The notes under the pieces: generated by a model
The model's database searches: none
Told to the model about the DNA's origin: nothing
The model's input: the letters and a program-made list of their open reading frames with translations, nothing else
Position numbers and translations under genes: made by a program
In this document: in pieces, positions 17,693 through 27,085 of the stretch
How positions within the stretch are numbered: position 1 is the first letter of the stretch
Layout of the letters: each line of letters begins with the position of its first letter
From: Bacillota bacterium
Lineage (GTDB): Bacteria; Bacillota; Clostridia; Acetivibrionales; DSM-1351
Reading direction: 5' to 3'
NCBI GenBank assembly: GCA_023416275.1
Contig: JAEZIB010000038.1
Span: 22,448 to 86,447 of the forward strand
DNA length: 64,000 nucleotides

Positions 17693-19081
17693 ATGTTTGC
17701 AATTTTTATTTTATTATGGGTTATTTCTGTATTGTTAATTTATGCAAACCCCAAAACCACATGGGCTTGGTGGGGAAGTGCCTGTTTGTTCTTGAATGGG
17801 TTTGGTGGTGTTGCTATGATATTTAGTGACAATATTATACCCTATGTGGCAAAGTTAAATAATGCTACATTGGAAAAATATTGTATTATTATGAAATGTA
17901 TTGCAAATATATTGCAACATTACTTTGCAACTTATGCATTTATTTGCTTTGCACTTTACCTTACGAAGTTTTTAGGCATTAAGATTAGGACTGTTACAAA
18001 ACACTTCATTTTGTTTGTATTAGCAATTCCAAGTATTGTGACATTCATTATATATCCTCAATTTGAGCCTAGTTATATACTATTATCAGCATGGGTGGTT
18101 CCATATACTTTAATTGCAAATGCTATACTAATTATTAGTATTATTAAAGAAAAAGAACATTCTGAGAGATGTCAAAAGATAATGGTATGTATCTGTGCAA
18201 GTCCTACTACATTATCATTAATGTGGACTAGTTACTTATCGGTAGCTATGGGCGTGTATGGTGCATGGGAGTTAAATATTTATATAATATTAGCTCAATT
18301 TATTATATTTGTCACAATAGCATTAAAATATGGAATACTTGGTATAAGGCTGAGAGTTGAAAGATGCAATCTAGATGAAGCGATAGATACAACAATGGGA
18401 GGTATGAGTATAATATCTCATGCTATTAAAAATGAATCTGCAACTATTAATCTATGTATTGATACAATACGGGCAACTGTGGACTTAGATTCAAGTACTG
18501 AGAAGAAATTAAATATAATTAAAAATTCAAGTAGAAATTTATCAGATTTTGCTCAAAGAATTAATAAATTCAGGATTTATGATATGGACTTAGAACCACA
18601 TGACCTAAAGAGCCTAGTTGAGAAAACAATTACGCAGGTTTCTCCTATGCTTTTAGGCAGGGATATTAAAATAATTAACAGGTGCAAAGAAAATATTACT
18701 GTAACTATAGATTCCGTTCATGCTTCAGAGGTTCTTAAAAACTTGATTATCAATTCAATTGAAGCTATTGAAACTAGTGGAATTATTAGGATAGAAACAG
18801 AATATGTGAATAATAAGGTTTGTTTATCTGTTATAGACAATGGAATTGGGATTGCTCCTGAAAATATTGAAAAGGTACTGACTCCATTTTACTCCACTAA
18901 AAAGAGTAATAGCAATTTTGGACTTGGACTAAGCTACTGTTATAGAGTTATGAAATGTCACAAGGGAAACCTAAAAATATCTAGTAAAGTAAATCAAGGA
19001 ACAAAAATGTCACTATTATTTCCGGTAAAAAGGGTCTTTAACTTAAATGGCATTTCTGCAAAGGCTGAATCAAATAACTAA
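17693..19081 (+). CDS. sensor histidine kinase with multi-pass N-terminal membrane sensor
   Basis: 462 residues. About seven membrane helices fill residues 1-~220 (7TM-type sensor layout, as in KinB-like or 7TMR-HisK proteins). The dimerisation/phosphoacceptor region is ISHAIKNESATI (His ~236). ATPase motifs: N box LKNLIINSIEAIE, G1 DNGIGI, F/G2 FYSTKKSNSNFGLGLSY. No response regulator is adjacent, so the partner is unknown. AGGAGA precedes the ATG. The gene is bracketed by two same-oriented family-3 repeats. It could act in sporulation control, as many orphan clostridial kinases do (inference). Confidence 0.9.
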   Translation: MFAIFILLWVISVLLIYANPKTTWAWWGSACLFLNGFGGVAMIFSDNIIPYVAKLNNATLEKYCIIMKCIANILQHYFATYAFICFALYLTKFLGIKIRTVTKHFILFVLAIPSIVTFIIYPQFEPSYILLSAWVVPYTLIANAILIISIIKEKEHSERCQKIMVCICASPTTLSLMWTSYLSVAMGVYGAWELNIYIILAQFIIFVTIALKYGILGIRLRVERCNLDEAIDTTMGGMSIISHAIKNESATINLCIDTIRATVDLDSSTEKKLNIIKNSSRNLSDFAQRINKFRIYDMDLEPHDLKSLVEKTITQVSPMLLGRDIKIINRCKENITVTIDSVHASEVLKNLIINSIEAIETSGIIRIETEYVNNKVCLSVIDNGIGIAPENIEKVLTPFYSTKKSNSNFGLGLSYCYRVMKCHKGNLKISSKVNQGTKMSLLFPVKRVFNLNGISAKAESNN

Positions 19082-19094
19082 TTCAACTTTTCAT

Positions 19095-19249
19095 AAAGTC
19101 AATTACGGTTGAAACCTTTGCCTTTCAGACGAACATGTGCTTTCAAGCATTTATTTGAGGGTTTCAACGGTTTGGTTTTTGGGTTTGTACTTCAGTAGGC
19201 TTTATCCTAAACCCCAAACTATAGGCTTTCAGCCGATAGTAATTGACTT
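19095..19249 (+). repeat. repeat family 3, copy B (155 bp)
   Basis: Begins AAAGTCAATTACGGTT, ends CCGATAGTAATTGACTT, fourteen bases after the kinase stop codon. Clearly the same element as copy A in the same orientation, with many substitutions in the middle. Confidence 0.8.
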
Positions 19250-19480
19250 AATTAGTTTGAACCTGCACTTTTCAACTGAAAAATTTGACTAACAATTAAT
19301 GGTTATAAAATCAAAAATAGGGAACTTATAGAATGTCTATAGGTTTCTTTTTGAGTTTATATACTTTTTATAAAAAATACTTACATGTTAGAATACTTCC
19401 TTAAGCTTGGGCATAGAAATAATTGTGTAGGGAAATAATCATAAATCAGATTTAACATTTTAGTGTGAGGTGGCATAAAG

Positions 19481-20260
19481 ATGCGAAAACTACTAAGTTT
19501 TATTTTAGCATGTGGGATTATAATGACTATTTTTACAGGCTGTGCGTTTCTTGATAAGTATGGAGATGCTGCAAATAGTGACGAGTTGACTCCCACCAGT
19601 GGTGTTACAATGGGTGACACTGAAGCAAGTGGGTTAAAGGATAAAACCCCAGTTCAACTATACTTTATAAATGAGCAGGGTAATAAACTTTCACCTGAAA
19701 CCAGATATATAGATAATGCGGAAGTAAATAAAGGAAATGCATATCTAGCTACAGTAGTATTAAAAGAGCTTATAAAAGGCCCGGTAAAAGGAAGCCAACT
19801 GCAACCTTCTGTTCCAGAGGGAACAACTATTCATTCTGATGTAACAATTAAAGATGGAGTGGCTATAGTGGATTTGTCAAAGGAGTTCATTAATAAGCAT
19901 CCAGGGGGAAAGAAAAAAGAGCAGTTAACACTTTATTCAATTGTAAACTCACTTACCGAAATAAAGGAAATTAAATCAGTACAATTTAAAATTGAAGGCA
20001 AGGTAAAAAAAGAGTTTAAAGGGAACTACCAAATTGATGTTGCGTATCCAAGATCAGCATACATAATTTCATCACAGCCAACAGGAAATAGTAGCAGTAG
20101 AGTTGAAGCGGCTAAAGACGATAAGGAGTCAACAAAAGATGATAGTAAAGAAAAGTTAAAGGAAGAGACCCCAAAAGACAAAAAAACTACTACAGAAAAA
20201 ATGGAAGATGCTGATGATGTAGAAACAATTGGGGATATAGATGGGGAATTGCTAGAGTGA
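19481..20260 (+). CDS. GerMN-domain lipoprotein
   Basis: 259 residues. Signal peptide with lipobox IFTGC (Cys ~21), so likely lipid-anchored outside the cytoplasmic membrane. A single GerMN domain spans ~55-195 (VQLYFINEQGNKLSPETR, LKELIKGPVKG, VAIVDLSKEF). GerMN occurs in GerM, needed for sporulation and germination, and in other lipoproteins. The tail (~205-259) is highly charged Lys/Glu/Asp. SD GAGGTGG. Monocistronic. Confidence 0.9.
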   Translation: MRKLLSFILACGIIMTIFTGCAFLDKYGDAANSDELTPTSGVTMGDTEASGLKDKTPVQLYFINEQGNKLSPETRYIDNAEVNKGNAYLATVVLKELIKGPVKGSQLQPSVPEGTTIHSDVTIKDGVAIVDLSKEFINKHPGGKKKEQLTLYSIVNSLTEIKEIKSVQFKIEGKVKKEFKGNYQIDVAYPRSAYIISSQPTGNSSSRVEAAKDDKESTKDDSKEKLKEETPKDKKTTTEKMEDADDVETIGDIDGELLE

Positions 20261-20730
20261 AAATAAACTCAAACTTAAAAATGTATATATAAATAACTCT
20301 ATTTTTAAACATAAGTCTATCGGTGTTCAGATGTCAATGGATGTTGCACAATAAAAGGCACGAATTAGTAATGGCTTGGAAAACTTTAGAGAATATTTGC
20401 TTAGGCTATAATAAGGGTGTTTGCACTAAAATCATACATGGATTTGAAAATATTTCTGAGCTATTATGAATGAATACAAATTTAATTAATAATGAGGTAT
20501 CTAAAGGTGACTGTATAATGTAGTTATTGTACACTACCACCCATATAGATACCTTATATTTTATTTGATTTTTCAGTTTTCAAAATTATTTTAGTGTTGT
20601 GATGAATTTGTAGAATTAGCAGATAAAGCATTATTAATCAACTTTAGCACATAAAAAGTCCCCCACACCTAATTTGACTATAGTATCAAACCTAAGCAGG
20701 GCTGGTTGAAGCTATAGTGGGATTAACTGT
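20261..20730. other. 470-bp intergenic region with a long-range hairpin
   Basis: GGTATCTA (20496-20503) pairs with TAGATACC (20546-20553) around a 42-base loop that can itself fold (GTGACTGTATAATGTAG / TTATTGTACAC). A T-rich run TTATATTTTATTTG follows. This may be a terminator or a small structured RNA. The rest shows no ORF of note. Confidence 0.4.
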
Positions 20731-20946
20731 TCAATGTCCACAGCACCCGCCACAAACATGTTTGTTAGGGCAATCTCCGCCACTTGATTTTCTTGATTGA
20801 ATAATATTTATATTTTTAAATACAGCTTCTAAATCGTTGCTTCCACAATCAGGGCAGCTTATTTGCTTATTCTCACGTTCACTCATTTTAGCCATTATAT
20901 TAAATTCATTGCCGCACTTTGAACATTTCAAATCATAAAAGGGCAT
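20731..20946 (-). CDS. FmdB-family zinc ribbon protein
   Basis: 71 residues. MPFYDLKCSKCGNEF at the N-terminus and CPDCGS form a four-Cys zinc ribbon. The C-terminus is HVCGGCCGH, with additional metal-type ligands. FmdB-type proteins are small putative regulators of unknown target. AGGAGG lies 10 bases before the ATG. Confidence 0.9.
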   Translation of the reverse strand: MPFYDLKCSKCGNEFNIMAKMSERENKQISCPDCGSNDLEAVFKNINIIQSRKSSGGDCPNKHVCGGCCGH

Positions 20947-21094
20947 AGTATAGAACCTCCTGTATAGAAAAAGATAATTTTATTTTATCATAATCTAAGA
21001 ATAAGTTTAAGCTTGTTTAAATAAAATCAAGGTTAAACCCGCGTATAAATAATGTCTTATAAACAAAAAATAATCATCAGCACTTCATGGCTAT

Positions 21095-21191
21095 TAGTCC
21101 GAAGAACAAGTTTGTGCAAGTTTTATACATTTTTGAGTTCTCCATAGAATATACACTATTTTATTGTGCCCAAAGTTGGGTGGAGGTTTTT
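21095..21191 (+). repeat. repeat family 2, shortened copy upstream of ku
   Basis: Starts TAGTCCGAAGAACAAG, continues TTTGTGCAAG and ends TTGTGCCCAAAGTTGGG, then TGGAGG directly before the ku ATG. The central hairpin is missing. Confidence 0.65.
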
Positions 21192-22103
21192 ATGCATACA
21201 GTTTGGAAAGGTTCAATAAGCTTTGGATTGGTAAATATACCTGTTAAAATGTTTACAGCAACAGAAGACAAGGATGTAAGGTTTAAATATATTCACAAGG
21301 AATGTAATACACCCGTTAAATATAAGAAAATGTGTCCTGCCTGTAATAAAGAGGTGCAGCCTGATGAAATAGTTAAGGGCTATGAATATGAGCCGGGGAA
21401 ATTTGTCATTCTTACAGAAGAAGATTTTGCTTCTATAGATACAAAAAGTGAAAAAGCGGTTGAAATATTGGATTTTGTTAAACTAGAAGAAATTGACCCG
21501 GTTTATTTTGATAAAACATATTATTTAGCACCACAAGAGACAGGTGGTAAGGCATATACGCTGCTTAGGGAAGCACTTAACGGAAAAAACAGAATTGCTG
21601 TTGCCAAAATAACTATTAGAGAGCGCGAATCACTGGCCGTTATCAGAGTATACAACAATGTTTTAGTTTTGGAAACAATATTTTATCCTGATGAGGTCAG
21701 AGATTTCAAGCAAGTTCCTGGCATTCCTGAGAATTTGCAGACTACAAAGGCTGAATTAGACATGGCTTCACAGTTGATTGAAAATCTCACAGATGTATTC
21801 AACCCTGATAAATATGTTGACACATACCGTGAAAAGCTTTTTGAACTAATTACAGCAAAGGTTGAAGGTAAGGAGATCTTTGAGAAAAAAGAAGCTCCAA
21901 AAGAAAATGTAATAAGCTTAATGGAAGCATTACAGAAAAGTATACAAATGTCAAAAGGAGCTAAGCAGGAAAATAGCAGTAAGACAGAAAAATCAGAAAA
22001 AGCCCAAAAGACTCAAAATAAGAAGAATCCAACTAAAAATGAAGCTGACGATGAAAAGCCTAAAACAAAAACGAAAAAGGCAAAGGAGACAGTTAAAACA
22101 TGA
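21192..22103 (+). CDS. ku: Ku DNA end-binding protein
   Basis: 303 residues from the ATG at 21192; the frame is open further upstream but that part is repeat family 2, and its GGAGG is the ribosome binding site. MHTVWKGSISFGLVNIPV and RFKYIHKEC are typical of bacterial Ku, which forms a homodimeric ring on double-strand breaks and recruits LigD. The C-terminal ~50 residues are very Lys-rich (KTQNKKNPTKNEADDE...), as in some Ku proteins where this tail helps DNA binding. First gene of an NHEJ operon, overlapping the ligase gene by 4 bases. Confidence 0.96.
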   Translation: MHTVWKGSISFGLVNIPVKMFTATEDKDVRFKYIHKECNTPVKYKKMCPACNKEVQPDEIVKGYEYEPGKFVILTEEDFASIDTKSEKAVEILDFVKLEEIDPVYFDKTYYLAPQETGGKAYTLLREALNGKNRIAVAKITIRERESLAVIRVYNNVLVLETIFYPDEVRDFKQVPGIPENLQTTKAELDMASQLIENLTDVFNPDKYVDTYREKLFELITAKVEGKEIFEKKEAPKENVISLMEALQKSIQMSKGAKQENSSKTEKSEKAQKTQNKKNPTKNEADDEKPKTKTKKAKETVKT

Positions 22104-23074
22104 ACTGGATAGCTCCAATGGATCCAATTAGTTGTGACACTGTAAAGGAGGGTTCAGAATATATCCATGAAATAAAATGGGATGGTATTAGGGGATTGGT
22201 TTATTTACTAAATGGACAGCTAAATATATATACAAAGAAGGGTAATATAAGAACTGCATTTTATCCCGAGCTTGGTGCTATATATGACGAATTTAAAAGC
22301 AATGATATCATATTAGACGGTGAGATTATTGTTTTTGATAAAAATGGAATGCCTTCATTTTATAACAGCTTAGTACGTGAAAGTGTTAAGAGCCAAAAGA
22401 ACATAAAATACTATCAGAATAATTATCCTATAAATTATATAGTTTTTGATATTCTTAAGTACAGGGACGAGCTATTGACAAGTTATCCTTTACAACAGAG
22501 AAAGCGGCTTCTAGAACAGCTGTTAGGTTCATTGGTAAATAGAAATAACACAATTTACTTATCAGAAGTTTATACAGATGGACAAGAATTATTTGAAAAA
22601 ATGAAGCAAAAAAATATGGAGGGAATTGTTTCAAAGAAACTGAACAGCATGTATTTGCAAGGTAAACATCATGATGCTTGGTTCAAAACTAAGTTTACCA
22701 AGAAAATGCTTTGCATTATAGGAGGTGTGATTTGGAAGTACGGAGACCCCAATTCTCTAGTATTAGGGATTAAAGCAAACGAGGATAAAAAAATAAAATA
22801 TATTGGAAAAGCTTCTTTAGGGCTAAAGGGATCGGATTTAAAGCTGCTTAAGGAATACAGAGATAAGCTGATACAGGAGGAGTGCCCATTTTCAGAGAAT
22901 AGTATAGAAGGTTTGGACACAAAAGAAAATGAGCTTACATGGGTATCTCCTTTAATTACTTGTTGGATTAGTTATCTTGAGCTATCTAATGATGGTCACC
23001 TAAGGCATCCAAAAATTTTAGGATTTTCATCTATGCCTGCGGAAGAAGCTAATGGAAAGGTGTTTACAGACTAA
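22100..23074 (+). CDS. ligD: ATP-dependent DNA ligase (LigD ligase domain)
   Basis: 324 residues. The nucleotidyl lysine motif is EIKWDGIRGL (KWDG, residues ~25-28). Downstream motifs of the superfamily include DGEIIVFD, NYIVFDIL, EGIVSKK and AWFKTKF, then an OB-fold region ending ELSNDGHLRHP. It seals breaks in nonhomologous end joining. This is only the ligase part of what is a three-domain protein in many bacteria. ATGA overlap with ku indicates translational coupling. Confidence 0.95.
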   Translation: MNWIAPMDPISCDTVKEGSEYIHEIKWDGIRGLVYLLNGQLNIYTKKGNIRTAFYPELGAIYDEFKSNDIILDGEIIVFDKNGMPSFYNSLVRESVKSQKNIKYYQNNYPINYIVFDILKYRDELLTSYPLQQRKRLLEQLLGSLVNRNNTIYLSEVYTDGQELFEKMKQKNMEGIVSKKLNSMYLQGKHHDAWFKTKFTKKMLCIIGGVIWKYGDPNSLVLGIKANEDKKIKYIGKASLGLKGSDLKLLKEYRDKLIQEECPFSENSIEGLDTKENELTWVSPLITCWISYLELSNDGHLRHPKILGFSSMPAEEANGKVFTD

Positions 23075-23982
23075 TGGATATAGTGGATATAAAGGTAAAA
23101 ATCGAAAATAAGGTGATAAACTTAACAAATCCTGAAAAACTACTTTGGCCGGAGGCTGGTATCACAAAAAAACATTACGTTGAGGCAATGACTATATTAG
23201 CACCATTTATGATAAAGTATTCTAAAAACAGGTTATTAACTGCTATAAGATATCCTCATGGAATAGGAGGTAAAAGCTTTTTTCAGAAAGAAAAGCCTGA
23301 TAATACACCGGAATGGGTTAAAACTGTAAAATTTAATGACAAAAACTATATTGTATTAAATTCTGCTGCAACTATTATCTGGCTGTGTACTCAGGCAGTT
23401 TTGGAGTTTCATACAAGCTTTAATATATACAATAATTTAGATCATCCCTCCCATTTGGTATTTGATCTTGACCCTGATGACAATCAGGACTTTAGAGATG
23501 TTGCAGAAATAGCTTTGAGTATATATGAAACACTTGAATCCTTAGGTGTAAAGGGGTTTGTAAAAACGTCAGGAGCTTCAGGTCTTCAAATATATATACC
23601 AACAGCATCAAAATATGACTACGATACTGCAAGAAAATTAAATGAGTTTTTTGCGCAGTATTTTGTTCAAAAGCTAAACAAAAAATTGACCATTGAGAGG
23701 TTGAAGAAGAACAGAGAAGGTAAAACATATTTTGATTATCTGCAAATGTGGTATGGGAAAACAATAATAGCTCCATATTCACCAAGGGCTGTAATGAGCG
23801 CTGCTGTATCAACACCTTTGGAATGGGAAGAACTGAATTGGGCTCGTCCGGAATTGTTTACGCTAAACAATATAGCTGCTCGGCTTGAACAAAAAGGTGA
23901 TTTATTTGAGGCAAGCCTTCAGTGTGAAAATAATGAGCAATTAGATGCAATTTTAAAAAAGCTCAATGCAACTAACCATTGA
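23074..23982 (+). CDS. ligD: LigD-type primase-polymerase
   Basis: 302 residues; its ATG shares one base with the ligase stop. NPEKLLWPEAGITK starts the AEP/PrimPol-type polymerase domain; the catalytic acidic pair is in HLVFDLDPDD, and KTSGASGLQIYIP is the phosphate/ribonucleotide-binding region. It fills ends with ribo- or deoxyribonucleotides in end joining. Together with Ku and the ligase it makes a complete minimal NHEJ set with no 3'-phosphoesterase domain. Confidence 0.94.
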   Translation: MDIVDIKVKIENKVINLTNPEKLLWPEAGITKKHYVEAMTILAPFMIKYSKNRLLTAIRYPHGIGGKSFFQKEKPDNTPEWVKTVKFNDKNYIVLNSAATIIWLCTQAVLEFHTSFNIYNNLDHPSHLVFDLDPDDNQDFRDVAEIALSIYETLESLGVKGFVKTSGASGLQIYIPTASKYDYDTARKLNEFFAQYFVQKLNKKLTIERLKKNREGKTYFDYLQMWYGKTIIAPYSPRAVMSAAVSTPLEWEELNWARPELFTLNNIAARLEQKGDLFEASLQCENNEQLDAILKKLNATNH

Positions 23983-24199
23983 TAGATTTGAACACCCATA
24001 GACTAAGTTAATTTTAAGAGGCTGAATAGTTACAATTGAGGTCGAGTTTTCTTGATTTATTCCCTAAATAGTTGTTATATTCTTTAAATTTGTATACAAT
24101 GAAAATAATGCAGTTTTTGATAGGAAAATAATCCATCATAATATGTAGAGTTAGTTAATTATTAGGCTGCAAAAGGAAATTGTAAATGGAGGGGATAAA

Positions 24200-25222
24200 A
24201 TGAGAGTGTTGGTAACTGGAGGAGCAGGTTATATAGGAAGCCACACCTGTGTTGAATTAGTGTCTGCAGGCCATGATGTGATAATTGTTGATAATTTATG
24301 TAACAGCAAGGAAATGGTACTAGATAGAATACAGAAAATTACTGGCAATGATATAGGATTTTATAAAATAGATATTACAGACAGAGATGAATTGGAAAAG
24401 ATATTTATCAATGAAAAAATAGATGTTGTAATTCACTTTGCAGGATTAAAGGCTGTAGGTGAATCAGTAGCTATACCGCTTAAATATTATTACAACAATT
24501 TGACAAGTACGTTTATACTATGTGAGTTAATGCAGAAATATGGAGTAAAAAACTTGGTGTTTAGCTCATCTGCAACTGTTTATGGTAATCCGATAAGTGT
24601 TCCCATTTCTGAAGAATTCTCGCTTTCATGTACAAATCCTTATGGCAGAACAAAGCTTATGATAGAAGATATCCTAAGAGATTTATATATAGCAGATAAT
24701 ACATGGAATATAGCAATATTACGATACTTTAATCCTATTGGTGCACATATCAGTGGGACTATAGGAGAGGATCCCAATGGTATTCCTAACAATTTGGTTC
24801 CATACATTACTCAGGTTGCGGTTGGCAAACTCGAGGTGCTTAGTGTGTATGGAAATGATTATGATACTATTGACGGCACAGGAGTAAGAGATTATATTCA
24901 TGTAGTGGATTTGGCAAAAGGACATTTAAAAGCTCTTGATAAGTTGGCAGCAGAGCACATAGGGGTTAGGGAGTATAACTTGGGCACTGGCAGTGGGTAC
25001 AGTGTACTTCAGATGGTTAAGGCTTTCGAAAAGGCATGCGGCAAGGAAATTCCATATAAAATAGTAGCTAGAAGACCGGGAGATATTGCAGCTTGCTATT
25101 CAAAAACTGATAGGGCAAAAAATGAGTTGGGCTGGGAAGCCGAAAAAGGTCTTGATGAAATGTGCAAAGATTCATGGAGATGGCAGTCATTAAACCCTGA
25201 TGGTTATATTGTACAAACATAG
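24200..25222 (+). CDS. galE: UDP-glucose 4-epimerase
   Basis: Interconverts UDP-glucose and UDP-galactose using bound NAD. Rossmann GGAGYIGSHT, catalytic Ser in FSSSATVYG, YGRTK with the catalytic Tyr, and RYFNPIGAH are all present; 340 residues. The last residues (after NPDGYI) and the TAG stop codon are encoded by the start of a family-2 repeat, so the native end may have been rewritten by the insertion. SD GGAGGGG. Probably works with the sugar nucleotidyltransferase gene that follows. Confidence 0.95.
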   Translation: MRVLVTGGAGYIGSHTCVELVSAGHDVIIVDNLCNSKEMVLDRIQKITGNDIGFYKIDITDRDELEKIFINEKIDVVIHFAGLKAVGESVAIPLKYYYNNLTSTFILCELMQKYGVKNLVFSSSATVYGNPISVPISEEFSLSCTNPYGRTKLMIEDILRDLYIADNTWNIAILRYFNPIGAHISGTIGEDPNGIPNNLVPYITQVAVGKLEVLSVYGNDYDTIDGTGVRDYIHVVDLAKGHLKALDKLAAEHIGVREYNLGTGSGYSVLQMVKAFEKACGKEIPYKIVARRPGDIAACYSKTDRAKNELGWEAEKGLDEMCKDSWRWQSLNPDGYIVQT

Positions 25223-25330
25223 CGCTTTTTCGAGTTTCTATGGGCGAATATATCTTTCAAAATGGAGGAGAACTCTCTCCGCTAAAGTCTTAACAAAATT
25301 TACCTGTCTAAATGGGGCGTTGGAGGTTAT
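25209..25330 (+). repeat. repeat family 2, copy overlapping the galE stop codon
   Basis: Starts within the element at TTGTACAAACATAGCG (first ~15 bases lost), runs through CTTTTTCGAG, and ends AAATGGGGCGTTGGAGGTTAT, leading into the next copy. The galE stop (25220-25222) lies inside it. Confidence 0.7.
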
Positions 25331-25496
25331 TAGCTCGAAAACAAAGTTTGTACGAACATAGTGCTTTTTCGAGCAGGGAAAACCCGCAAGCGGCTTTTCC
25401 ACACTCTATAAGTGAATATATCTTAAAAAATGGTGGAGAAATATCTTCACAGAAGTCTAGAAAAATTTTTGTGCCCTTATTGGGTGTTGGAGGTTA
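25331..25496 (+). repeat. repeat family 2, copy upstream of the nucleotidyltransferase gene
   Basis: Full-length: TAGCTCGAAAACAAAG start, first stem closed by CTTTTTCGAGC. Its second hairpin reads CCGC-aa-GCGG where other copies have CCAC-aa-GTGG: an A-T to G-C paired change. Ends GCCCTTATTGGGTG, TTGGAGG and the ATG of the next gene. Confidence 0.85.
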
Positions 25497-26423
25497 ATGA
25501 TGAGTAACAAAACTACTTTAGTAATAATGGCTGCTGGTATGGGCAGCAGATATGGAGGATTAAAGCAAATAGATCCTGTTGGGCCAAATGGTGAGATTAT
25601 TATGGAATATTCCATATATGATGCCGTAAAAGCGGGTTTTAGTAAAATTGTATTTATTATAAAAGAAGAGATAGAGGATACTTTCAGAGATGTAATAGGA
25701 AGAAAGATTGAAGGCTTAATTGATGTGGAATATGTTTATCAGAAGCTGGATAATATGCCCCAGGGCTTTAGTGTGCCAGAGGGAAGGATGAAACCTTGGG
25801 GAACAGGACATGCAGTGCTATGTGCAAAAAATGCCGTAAAAACACCATTTGCTGTTATTAACGCCGATGATTTTTATGGTGCAAATACATACAAGCTCCT
25901 TAATGATTTTTTATCTTCAAATAGCGATTCAGAAGATAAATACAAATATTGTATGGTTGGTTTTGTAATAGAGAACACACTAACTGAAAATGGGCACGTT
26001 GCCAGAGGGGTATGTAATGTTAATGCTGCAGGAAACCTTATAAGTATACATGAAAGAACCAAAATTATGAAATTTGTAGATGAAACTAAGTATACTGAGG
26101 ACGATCAAAATTGGGTTATTATACCTGAGAAAAGTATTGTATCAATGAATACATGGGGCTTTAACCAAAGTATTTTTAACGAGTTGGAGGAAGGATTCCC
26201 AACATTCTTAAAAAATAGCAAGGATAATCTATTAAAAGCTGAATATTTTCTGCCTACAGTAGTTGATAATTTGATTAAAGCTGAAAAGGCAGATGTTAAG
26301 GTGCTTTCAACTACTGATAAGTGGTACGGTGTCACATATCAGGAAGATAAGCCAACAGTTAAGAAATCTATTGGAGATATGGTTTTGTGCGGAAAATACC
26401 CTAAGTTTCTATGGGAAAAATAA
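25497..26423 (+). CDS. sugar-phosphate nucleotidyltransferase family protein
   Basis: 308 residues. Nucleotide-binding loop AAGMGSRYGGLKQIDPV, then VINADDFYG (metal Asp) and a long C-terminal region with MNTWGFNQSIFNELEEGF. The pattern matches the NTP-transferase proteins found near galE or LPS/exopolysaccharide genes in Firmicutes; the substrate is not known, glucose-1-phosphate uridylylation being one guess. Ribosome binding site GGAGG comes from the repeat. A second ATG codon follows the first immediately. Confidence 0.82.
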   Translation: MMSNKTTLVIMAAGMGSRYGGLKQIDPVGPNGEIIMEYSIYDAVKAGFSKIVFIIKEEIEDTFRDVIGRKIEGLIDVEYVYQKLDNMPQGFSVPEGRMKPWGTGHAVLCAKNAVKTPFAVINADDFYGANTYKLLNDFLSSNSDSEDKYKYCMVGFVIENTLTENGHVARGVCNVNAAGNLISIHERTKIMKFVDETKYTEDDQNWVIIPEKSIVSMNTWGFNQSIFNELEEGFPTFLKNSKDNLLKAEYFLPTVVDNLIKAEKADVKVLSTTDKWYGVTYQEDKPTVKKSIGDMVLCGKYPKFLWEK

Positions 26424-26451
26424 CTTTACAAAAATGCATTTATTTTTCATC

Positions 26452-26480
26452 TTGTAAAACAGTGATATATGTAATATAAT
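26452..26480 (+). promoter_or_regulatory. sigma-A promoter of the zinc-ribbon gene
   Basis: TTGTAA at 26452-26457, 17-base spacer, perfect TATAAT at 26475-26480. Confidence 0.55.
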
Positions 26481-26590
26481 GTAAAATATATAAGTTATTT
26501 TACGACTTATGCCATATATTTAGACTCTATAAACGGTTACTACTGTTTGTAGAAAGCTAGTATAAAATACCTATGAAGTGAGGGAGATAA

Positions 26591-26854
26591 ATGTATAATG
26601 ACAGAACCTTAACTTGTAAAGAATGTGGAGAGGAATTTATTTTTTCTGCTGGTGAGCAAGAGTTTTTTGCTGACAAGGGCTTTCAAAATGTACCTGTACG
26701 GTGTAAAGTTTGTAGAAGTAAAAGGGATACTTCAACTAAGAAAGAATTTTACGAGGCTGTTTGCGCTGAATGTGGACAGACTACAAAAGTTCCTTTTAAA
26801 CCACATTTAGATAAACCAGTATATTGTAGTAACTGTTTTTCAAATAGAAAGTAA
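26591..26854 (+). CDS. zinc-ribbon domain protein
   Basis: 87 residues with four CxxC pairs: CKEC, CKVC, CAEC and CSNC. The spacing of FIFSAGEQEFFADKGF between the first two pairs fits the 'probable zinc-ribbon' (zf-trcl-like) family seen in many Clostridia, and the second half is a repeat-like CxxC unit (VCAECGQTTKVPFKP). Likely binds two zinc ions; could be an RNA- or DNA-associated factor. SD AGGGAG. Own promoter. Confidence 0.85.
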   Translation: MYNDRTLTCKECGEEFIFSAGEQEFFADKGFQNVPVRCKVCRSKRDTSTKKEFYEAVCAECGQTTKVPFKPHLDKPVYCSNCFSNRK

Positions 26855-26898
26855 TACATATTTCTGTATATAATTATTAATAATATAGGTGGGCTGAC

Positions 26899-27011
26899 TA
26901 AAGTCAATTACAGTTTCAAGCCTGAAAAGCGATAGAATATAGTTTTTCTAACGTATAGGAATTTATATATTTTTAAGTTTATCGTAGGGTTTGGCATTTA
27001 GTAAATGACTC
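26899..27011 (+). repeat. degenerate repeat family 3 copy
   Basis: Starts TAAAGTCAATTACAGTTTCAA like family 3, but the middle is unlike the others and the right end is only a weak match (TAGTAAATGACTC). Kept with low confidence. Confidence 0.4.
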
Positions 27012-27085
27012 AAACGAGTATTTTTGTACTTAGTTTAATTCAGCCTTCTTTTTTTATTTTTACACAATTTGTTCAGTTAAGTATG

